This document shows positions 10,801 through 19,064 of a stretch of 48,172 nucleotides of DNA, piece after piece. Under the pieces are notes generated by a model. That model did no database searches and was not told the origin of the DNA. It saw only the letters and a list, made by a program, of their open reading frames with translations. Numbering within the stretch: the first letter of the stretch is position 1; each line of letters begins with the position of its first letter. The translations under genes and the position numbers were made by a program. Source of the DNA: Arcicella sp. (lineage in GTDB: Bacteria; Bacteroidota; Bacteroidia; Cytophagales; Spirosomataceae); contig JACMRQ010000123.1 of assembly GCA_014376355.1 (NCBI GenBank), forward strand, positions 1 through 48,172. Reading direction: 5' to 3'.

Positions 10801-11348
10801 ACTTTAATAGAGAATTGTCCTTCAGCATTTGTGGTAGTTCCATTTTTTGTTCCTTTTTCTAATATCGTTACGCCGGGGATTGTTACACCTGATTCATCCG
10901 AAATTTTACCAGTAACATTAATTACTGCAACATTGAGTATATCACTGGTTTTCTGAATACCACCTACACTATTTACTACACCCTCAGTTACCCGATTAAT
11001 AATTACCAATTTTCCAGATACTTCGTACGTTAATTGAAGCGGTTTGAGGAGATTATCAAGAATTTTTGATAATGGGATATTCTGAAAATCAACCGTCATT
11101 TTACGATTTGATTGAATCAGTTTCGAGCTAAAAACAAACCTAATATCCGTTTGTTTTTCAATTTGCATTAAGATATTTTTCATGCCTAAATCTTGCCCCT
11201 GCAACGTAATCCGCTGATTGAGAGTATTTTGAGCATTAGTGTCATTTGCAAAAGCAGAGCTCATGAGCCAAATGGCAATAAAGACTTGTGTGAGGGAGAT
11301 TTTCATAGCCGTAAGTAGTAACTTATGGATTTGTAATGTTTTTTTCAT
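7812..11348 (-). CDS. SusC/RagA TonB-linked outer-membrane transporter with N-terminal STN signalling domain
   Basis: 1178 aa; STN-like segment [35 protein letters not shown]..., carboxypeptidase-regulatory-like domain, plug [18 protein letters not shown]..., SusC signature [41 protein letters not shown]; C-term aromatic. Confidence 0.96.
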   Translation of the reverse strand: [1178 protein letters not shown]

Positions 11349-11445
11349 ACATTTGAAGGAGTTTTGTTTAGGAAAATTTTGAGCAAAACGATTCCCGTAT
11401 ATTACCTTGTAATTGCTGATTGGTTGAATCCAAAATGGGAATTTT

Positions 11446-11477
11446 AAAGTCGGTAATGCTGAAACATTGCCGATTTT
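11446..11477. other. Stem-loop in the fecR-susC intergenic region
   Basis: TCGGTAATG (11450-11458) / loop CTGAAA / CATTGCCGA (11465-11473), one G-T wobble, followed on plus strand by TTTTTTT. Minus-strand U-tract is poor. Confidence 0.5.
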
Positions 11478-11562
11478 TTTGTGGCTTGTTTTTTATTTTT
11501 TCATAAAATAATTTGTGTTTGAGTTTAAAGAAATAATAATTTTATTAGTAATCCACGTTCTT

Positions 11563-12678
11563 TTATCGACATCCTTTACTGTAAATCACGATTTGACCAT
11601 CCAAGATTTCATAATGAGCTTCAACACCTTTACAAATGATATTCAATTTGTCAAATAATTGTAAATCCGTCAATGATGCTGTTAATGGACAATTAGATAA
11701 TAATTCTTCATCAAAAACAATATCAATACTATATGCTTTTTCAAGAATTCTTAAAATTTCACTGACAGGTCTATCTTCAAACTCAAAGACCGTTTTAATT
11801 TTTTCCTGTTTAACAATAGTAGGCATTTCAACCAATGATTTTGCCATTCTAACCTCTTCTCTTGCATAAACAATTTTTTGATTAGGCGTTAATACCACAC
11901 CTCCCAATTCTCGATTAGTCGCTTTTTCTTTACTATTTGCATCAGACTGTGCAAACACCGAAACTTTTCCAGACTTTACTTCAACCGTTACTTCCTTATC
12001 TTTATCATAGGCCTTAATGCTAAAACTTGTTCCTAATACCTTAGTAATCAGTTCATTAGCGTACACAACAAACGGCTTTTCAGGGTTTTTTGTTACTTCA
12101 AAAAAGGCTTCACCTGATAAAAATATTTCACGAGTATTACCCAGAAAATTTTTGGAATAACTTATTTTACTACCTTTTTTGAGAAGAACCAAACTGCCGT
12201 CAATCAGTTGAACAGGTAAAGTTTTTTCATTTTCATTTTTTACCTCAATCATTTCATTGGAATTATTAGCAACCAATTTTTCATAAATGCCCTTTACGGG
12301 AGATTTTTGATGTGAAATATGATTATACCAAAAACCTATTCCCACTAAGAAAAAGATAGATGCCGCAATTTTGAGCCAACGTTTTTGATTGCTATAAAAG
12401 AGGATTATATTTTTATTCACATAATCGTCTGTGTCATTAATTTTTGAAATTGTTTGATTTATTCTTTCGTTAATTTCCTTTTCTCCGATAGTTGGACTAC
12501 TAATCTTTAGCGAACTGACAATTGTTTTGGCTTGTTGAACCATCGCCATTTTATCCGAATTTTGCTTCATCCATTTCTCCCAAAAAGTATTTGTTTCCCT
12601 ATTAGGGGTTAAAACCCATTGACGGAAATCTGTATCCCAAACGAAATCTTCAATATCAAATTCATTATATTTTCTCAT
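11563..12678 (-). CDS. FecR-family anti-sigma factor (transmembrane)
   Basis: 371 aa; FecR motifs VQLIDGSLVLLKKGSKISYSKNF...REIFLSGEAFFEVTKNPEKPFVVYANELITKVLGTSFSIKAY; C-terminal FEFEDRPVSEILRILEKAYSIDIVFD (DUF4974-like). Confidence 0.95.
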   Translation of the reverse strand: MRKYNEFDIEDFVWDTDFRQWVLTPNRETNTFWEKWMKQNSDKMAMVQQAKTIVSSLKISSPTIGEKEINERINQTISKINDTDDYVNKNIILFYSNQKRWLKIAASIFFLVGIGFWYNHISHQKSPVKGIYEKLVANNSNEMIEVKNENEKTLPVQLIDGSLVLLKKGSKISYSKNFLGNTREIFLSGEAFFEVTKNPEKPFVVYANELITKVLGTSFSIKAYDKDKEVTVEVKSGKVSVFAQSDANSKEKATNRELGGVVLTPNQKIVYAREEVRMAKSLVEMPTIVKQEKIKTVFEFEDRPVSEILRILEKAYSIDIVFDEELLSNCPLTASLTDLQLFDKLNIICKGVEAHYEILDGQIVIYSKGCR

Positions 12679-12789
12679 GCTTGTGATTAAACTCTTCTAT
12701 ATTGCGATAGACATCTATGGTTACTGGATACCATAAAATTTTGAAATATTCCTAAAAAAAATTAAATATAATCTAATAATCGTTAAATA

Positions 12790-13392
12790 TTAGTTGATTA
12801 GCAAGAGAATTAGTACGGATACAAGTTCCGTTATCCATTGTTTTTTGAGTTGTTTCACTGCCATTTGTAGAATATTAGAAACTGTTTGAGGAGCGATATC
12901 CATGATTTTAGCGATTTGTTCTCGTTCTAATTCTTGGAAAAATTTTAGGTAAATAGCCTCTTTTTGCCTTTTGGGTAACATTTCGAGGGTGTACTTTATT
13001 TTTTGAGTAAGCGCTAAGGTTGATTCATCTTGAATGAATTTTTCTTCAATTGAAAATTCAATATCAAAAGAATCTTTTGATTCCGTCAAGATGTCTGAAA
13101 AATAGAATGGCAATGTTGACCGATGAATACGTCTTCTTAAGGATGCCATCAAATAAGGTTTAACCATAACATTATTTGACAGATTTTGACGGCTCTCCCA
13201 TAATTGCAAAAATAAATCTTGGATACAATCTTTAATGAATTCTTTGTCTTTTGAAAATTTTGTGCCGTAATGAAATAAAGTATTAAAATGAGTTTTCATC
13301 AACTCTCCAAAGGCAACTTTATCACCTTCGAGAAATCTATCCCAAATTATATTATCAATATGGTTTTCGGGACGTTGGTCAGATAAATTCAT
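12790..13392 (-). CDS. ECF-type RNA polymerase sigma-70 factor
   Basis: 200 aa; region 2 FSKDKEFIKDCIQDLFLQLWESRQNL; region 4 TLEMLPKRQKEAIYLKFFQELEREQIAKIMDIAPQTVSNILQMAVKQLKK; next to fecR and an STN-domain SusC. Confidence 0.95.
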   Translation of the reverse strand: MNLSDQRPENHIDNIIWDRFLEGDKVAFGELMKTHFNTLFHYGTKFSKDKEFIKDCIQDLFLQLWESRQNLSNNVMVKPYLMASLRRRIHRSTLPFYFSDILTESKDSFDIEFSIEEKFIQDESTLALTQKIKYTLEMLPKRQKEAIYLKFFQELEREQIAKIMDIAPQTVSNILQMAVKQLKKQWITELVSVLILLLIN

Positions 13393-13569
13393 AATTAAAT
13401 CATTGTTGATAACAAAACAACTTTTGGAATCCTATTTTTTGGGTAAATTAAAGAAGGAAATTTACCATTAAATATTGAAATATTTATAGTAACATCATGT
13501 AAAATAATATTGTTTTGCAAAATGTAAAGTCGTATCACAAAAAAATATACTCTTTATAAATTACTAAAA

Positions 13570-15381
13570 TTATTGTCCACCAACAACTTTCAATTGGTCT
13601 TTAATTTTCATTGCTCGTGCCTTCCCCATAAGGTTTTCTAATTCTTGGGGAGTTGCTTTATAAATGTTACTAACCGTTCCAAAATGTTTCAATAATTTCT
13701 CAGCGGTTGTTTTTCCAATCCCTTCAATACTTTCTAACTGACTGATAATGAAATTTTTAGATCTTTTGTCACGGTGTTTAGTTATGCCAAAACGGTGTGC
13801 CTCATCTCTTAATCTTTGAATAAGCTTTAAAGATTCCGACTTTTTATCAATGTATAAAGGAATACTATCTTCTGGAAAATAGATTTCTTCCAAACGTTTG
13901 GCAATGCCAATAATCGGCAATTTTCCGTATAATCCCAAACTTTTCAAGGCATCACAGGCGGCACTTAATTGCCCTTTACCACCATCCACAATGATTAAAT
14001 CGGGCAGGTCAGCTTCTTCTTCCAAAAGACGTTTATACCTGCGAGTAATAACTTCATTCATGGTTGCAAAATCGTCGGGTCCCACAACTGTTTTAGGTGT
14101 AAAGTGCCTATAATCTTTTTTAGAAGGCATTCCATTCTTAAAACATACCATTGCCGATACAGGATTTGTGCCTTGAATATTGGAATTATCAAAGCATTCG
14201 ATGTGCTTTGGAATCGTTTTTATTCGTAAATCATTTTTTAAAGTCAAAAGAATACGCATTTTTGAATCTCCTGCACTATCTTCGGAGGCTTGGCGATCGG
14301 CTTTTTCTTTACGGAAATACAAAACATTTTTCAAGGACATATCTAAGAGTTTTCGTTTGTCGCCAATTTGAGGAAGTACATTTTCAACGCCTTTTAATTC
14401 AATTGATAAGGGAATATTGGTGATTACTTCTTTTGCCTGACTTTCATATTTATCTCGCATCTCCCAAACCATCATTGTCAAAACATCTTCGTCGGTTTCA
14501 TCCAACTTCTTCTTGACTTCCAACGATTGCGACTGTGTAATAAAACCATTCAAAATTTTCATGAAATTGAAATAGAAAGATTCTTCATCCGACACAATTG
14601 AGAATACATCAACGTCCTTAATATTTGGATTAACAACGGTAGATTTACTTTGAAAATTAACTAAATACGCCAATTTTTCCTTAAATTCTTGGGCTTCTTC
14701 AAAATTTAATTTAGCCGCTGCTTTCAACATTTTTTCTTCAAAATACTGACGAGAAAGCCCCATATTACCTTTCAGCGTATTTTTTGCCAATTCAATTTCT
14801 TCCAAATATTCAGCTTCAAGCTGTAATCCTTCACAAGGACCTTTGCAGTTTCCGATATGATATTCAAGGCATACTTTGAATTTTTCTTCTTTAATGTTTT
14901 TTTCAGATAAATTCAAATTGCAAGTTCTGAATTTATATATCTGTTTAAACATATCCAGAATGGAATATAAGACTTTTTGATTGGCAAAAGGACCAAAGAA
15001 AGTCCCCAATTTTTTATCAACTCTGCGAATAGTAATGATTTTTGGGAAAGGTTCATTCGTAATGCAAATGAATGGGTACATTTTATCATCCCGTAAGAGA
15101 ATATTGAATTTAGGTTGATGTTTTTTAATGAGCGTATTCTCCAATAAAAGTGCATCAAATTCTGTATGAACGATGGTAAATTCTAAGTTTCGTATTTGGC
15201 TTACTAAACGCTTGGTTTTACGGTCGTGCTGATTAGATTTCGCAAAATAACTACTTACTCGATTCTTTAAATTTTTTGCTTTCCCAACATAAATAATCGT
15301 ACCCTCTTCATCAAAATAGCGATATACACCAGGTTCTTCTGGAACTTTGGCTAAAGCAGATTTGTAATCGAATTCTGTCAT
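13570..15381 (-). CDS. uvrC: Excinuclease ABC subunit C
   Basis: 603 aa; GIY-YIG N-term VPEEPGVYRYFDEEGTIIYVGKAKNLKNRVSSYF, UVR motif, DLIIVDGGKGQLSAA, C-terminal HhH SIEGIGKTTAEKLLKHFG. Confidence 0.98.
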   Translation of the reverse strand: MTEFDYKSALAKVPEEPGVYRYFDEEGTIIYVGKAKNLKNRVSSYFAKSNQHDRKTKRLVSQIRNLEFTIVHTEFDALLLENTLIKKHQPKFNILLRDDKMYPFICITNEPFPKIITIRRVDKKLGTFFGPFANQKVLYSILDMFKQIYKFRTCNLNLSEKNIKEEKFKVCLEYHIGNCKGPCEGLQLEAEYLEEIELAKNTLKGNMGLSRQYFEEKMLKAAAKLNFEEAQEFKEKLAYLVNFQSKSTVVNPNIKDVDVFSIVSDEESFYFNFMKILNGFITQSQSLEVKKKLDETDEDVLTMMVWEMRDKYESQAKEVITNIPLSIELKGVENVLPQIGDKRKLLDMSLKNVLYFRKEKADRQASEDSAGDSKMRILLTLKNDLRIKTIPKHIECFDNSNIQGTNPVSAMVCFKNGMPSKKDYRHFTPKTVVGPDDFATMNEVITRRYKRLLEEEADLPDLIIVDGGKGQLSAACDALKSLGLYGKLPIIGIAKRLEEIYFPEDSIPLYIDKKSESLKLIQRLRDEAHRFGITKHRDKRSKNFIISQLESIEGIGKTTAEKLLKHFGTVSNIYKATPQELENLMGKARAMKIKDQLKVVGGQ

Positions 15382-15701
15382 AATTTTTTTTCAAATAATA
15401 TCCTCTCAAATAATAGTTTCATAAACATAACAACAAAAAAATATTTTATTCAGTTTTTTAGTGTAAAAACAATGAATCATACAAAATTACACGATTAGCA
15501 CTGTATAGAACTGATTTTCATACACATACACTATTTCAATATTTAACAATGATGAATAAATATATTTGTAATAACGTTTTATGAAAAATGAAATATAAAA
15601 ATTTTTATAAAAAACATTGTCATAAAAAGAGATTCACATTACCTTTATGGAGTTTTCAACCAATTGTATAGTTTTTTCAATCAAAAACCCAATTTCTCAT
15701 T

Positions 15702-18700
15702 ATGAACACAAAATTTTACTCTGCTTTGAAGAGTATGCTTTTGTTAGGCGTATTTTTATTAAGTACGATTCTAACATTTGCTCAAGACAGACGTGTGACT
15801 GGAAAAGTCGCAGGTGGTGATGGCCAGGGAATTCCTGGAGTATCAGTTCTTCTGAAAGGAACACAAACTGGTACTACAACTGATGCAAACGGGGCGTTTG
15901 CTATCAATTTAAAATCTGGAAAAGATGTATTATCTTTTTCTGGAATTGGCTTTAGAAGTGCAGAAGTGAAAGTTGGAACACAAAGTACGGTGAACGTTAC
16001 TTTGAACGAAGATGTATCATCACTTGATGAAGTTATTGTAACTGGATATTCAAGTAGTAACAGAAAGGAATCTACGGCAGCCATCTCAACGGTGAAAGCA
16101 AAAGATTTATTAGCAACTCCTTCTGGAAATGTTGAGCAACAATTGCAAGGACGAGTTGCAGGGGTTACATTGATTACTAATGGACAACCAGGAACAAGTT
16201 CAATCATTCGTGTACGTGGTTTTGGAGCATTTGGAGGTAATGAACCTTTATATGTTGTGGATGGAGTACCAGTTGGTTCAACAGATTTTTTATCGCCAAA
16301 TGATATTGAATCAACAACAGTCCTGAAAGATGCAGCGGCTGCTTCAATTTATGGTGCTCGTGCTGCAAATGGTGTAATTGTGTATGTAACAAAAAAAGGG
16401 GGAAAGAAAGCTCGTAAATTGGAAGTTACTTACGATGGATTATTCGGTGTGACAGATCCTAACGTGGGAGGAGCTCCTAAAAACTTGTCTCCACAGGAAC
16501 AAGCGGATTATACAAAAATTGCTCAATTGAACAATATTTCTCAGAATGGTATTGTAAAAGGAACAGACGCATATACTAATGCCTTGAAACATCCACAATA
16601 TGGAAACGGTGAAAAAGCTACGCTTCCAGCATATTTGTATGCAAATGGACAAAGTGGTGTATATGGTTCAGTAGATTTAGCTGCTGCTAAAGCTGCTTAT
16701 GATGCAGATCCAACCAATAGTTTTTTAATTAAGCCAAATTTGGCTGGAACAAATTGGTATCAAGCAATTACTCGTTCAGCTCCAATTATGCGTCATAGCC
16801 TTGGATTTAGTGGTGGTACTGATGGTGGTCGTTATTACTTTGGATTATCTGCTCAAGAACAAGCGGGTATTTTGATTAATAATAACTATAAGAGGTATTC
16901 TTTTAGAGCGAACTCTGAATTTGACCTTGGTAAAAGAGTAAGAATCGGAGAAAATCTTCAATTCACTTATCGTTCAGTAACTGGACAATCAGGTGGAAAT
17001 AACGGTTTAGGTGTTGCTGCTGATGAATCTCCAATATTAGCGGCTTATCGTATGCCAACAATCATTCCAATTTTTGATGAGTTTGGAAGCTATGCTTCAA
17101 CAAAAGCTTCTGGTTTCAATAATCCAAGAAACCCTGTAAGAAGTTTGACTTTGAACAACGGCAATGATAATAACTTTAATGGCAATGCTTTTGGTAATAT
17201 CTATGTAGAAGTTGATCCAATTGCTAACTTGACTTTACGTTCAAGTATTGGTGGACAATTCAATACTTATTATTACAAAGACTATAACTACAAATACTTA
17301 GGTGATTCAGAGCCAGAAGCCAGTAATTCATTTGGTGAAGGTAGCGGGTATAACTTTGCTTGGACATTTACCAACACTGCGACTTACAAAGCTAGGTTTG
17401 GTAAACACGGTGTTACAGCACAAGCAGGTATTGAAGCGTTAAATACTGGTTATGGTAGACAAATCGGCGGTTCTGGTATTAATCCTTTCTCAATGGATTT
17501 GGATTATGTGAATTTAAGTAAAGTAAACAACCCACAAGTAAATTCAAACTTGTATAGTGGTGTAAACTTTTACTCACTTTTTGGAGAACTTAAATACAGT
17601 TACAACGACAAATATTATGTTACTGGAGTTGTTCGCCGTGATGGTTCATCAAGATTTGGGGCTAATAATAGATACGGTATATTCCCTGCATTCTCTGCCG
17701 CTTGGCGTATTAGTAGTGAAGAGTTCATGAAAGAATTACCTTTTGTAACTGACTTAAAGATTCGTGGAGGTTGGGGACAAATGGGTAATTCAAACAATGT
17801 GAATCCAAGTAATCAGTATTCATTATACGGTTCAGATAAAGGAAGTTCATATTATCCAATTTCTGGTACAAACAACGGTGCAGATGAAGGATACTACAGA
17901 ACTCGTATCGGAAATCCTGATGCTAAATGGGAAACCAGTACAACTGCTAACATTGGTATTGATGGTACATTCTTAAACGGAAGAATAGAAGCAGTTATTG
18001 ATTTTTGGAATAAAGACACCAAAGACTTATTGTACCAAGTACCACTTGCTGGAGTTGTTGGATCTTTAGCATCTGCACCGTCAGTAAACATTGCTTCAAT
18101 GACTAATAAGGGAGTTGATATTCAGTTAATCGGACATGGTAAAATTGGTAAAGATGTTCGTTATGACCTTACTTGGAACAATTCATTCTTGAGTAACAAA
18201 ATAACTTATTTGGCACCTAATGTAGAATCTTTTGGTAGAGATATTGCTTTTAGAGGGGTGAACCCAATCAGTAATTCAATTGGACAGTCAATTTCTTCAT
18301 TCTTCGGATACCAGCAAGTTGGTTATTTCACCAGTGCAGAAGACGTAAAAAACTCACCTGCACAAGAAGGAGCGGGTATTGGTCGCTTCAAATATGCTGA
18401 TACAAATGGTGACGGTAAAATTACACCAGATGATAGAACAATTATTGGAAGTCCAGTACCAAAATATACAGGTGGTATCAACTTAGACTTGAAATATAAA
18501 AGCTGGAGTTTATCAACTTATTTATATACTTCATTGGGAAATAAAATTTATAATTTCGCTAAATGGTATACAGGATTCTATGGTACATTTGAAGGTTCTG
18601 GTAAAGGAGCAATTGCAAAAAGTTCTTGGACTCCAGCGTTGGGAAATGAAGCTAAAGCTCCAATTTGGGAAAGTGCTTCAAACTTAAGTACAAGTGGTGC

Positions 18701-18965
18701 ATCTAATTCATGGTATGTTGAAGATGGTTCATATTTAAGAATGACAAACTTAACGGTTGGCTATGAAATCCCAGCGGCGATAATTTCAAGACTTGGTATT
18801 AAAAGAGCAAAAATTACAGGTTCAGCTACCAATATATTCACAGTTACTTCTTACTCAGGACTTGATCCAGGTGTTGGTGGTGCTGCTGATACAAACTTCG
18901 GAATTGACGTAGGTAACTATCCAGTTTCAAGAGGTTTTAACTTTGGTTTAAACTTGGCTTTTTAA
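15702..18965 (+). CDS. SusC/RagA family TonB-linked outer-membrane transporter (no STN domain)
   Basis: 1087 aa; signal peptide, CarboxypepD_reg-like [35 protein letters not shown], plug and SusC signature YVVDGVPVG...[29 protein letters not shown]; C-term FNFGLNLAF. Confidence 0.96.
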   Translation: [1087 protein letters not shown]

Positions 18966-19064
18966 AACAATTTTAATGGACAAAATGTATATTCAATAAT
19001 GTAAATATTGTATTATTCAAATGATCAGTTTTTTACATTAAAGGAAATTAAATAAAAAAATCAA

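Noticed and set aside
15561-15568. TATATTTG match to the Bacteroidota -7 promoter consensus TAnnTTTG upstream of susC at 15702
   Set aside because: No convincing -33 TTG element at the right spacing; an 8-mer like this is expected by chance in AT-rich DNA.
15782-16207. 141-aa minus-strand ORF and similar long antisense ORFs (38873..39319, 28372..28704, 45339..45635)
   Set aside because: All are fully inside well-supported SusC, FG-GAP or PorW-like genes on another frame or strand; no independent motifs or ribosome-binding context.
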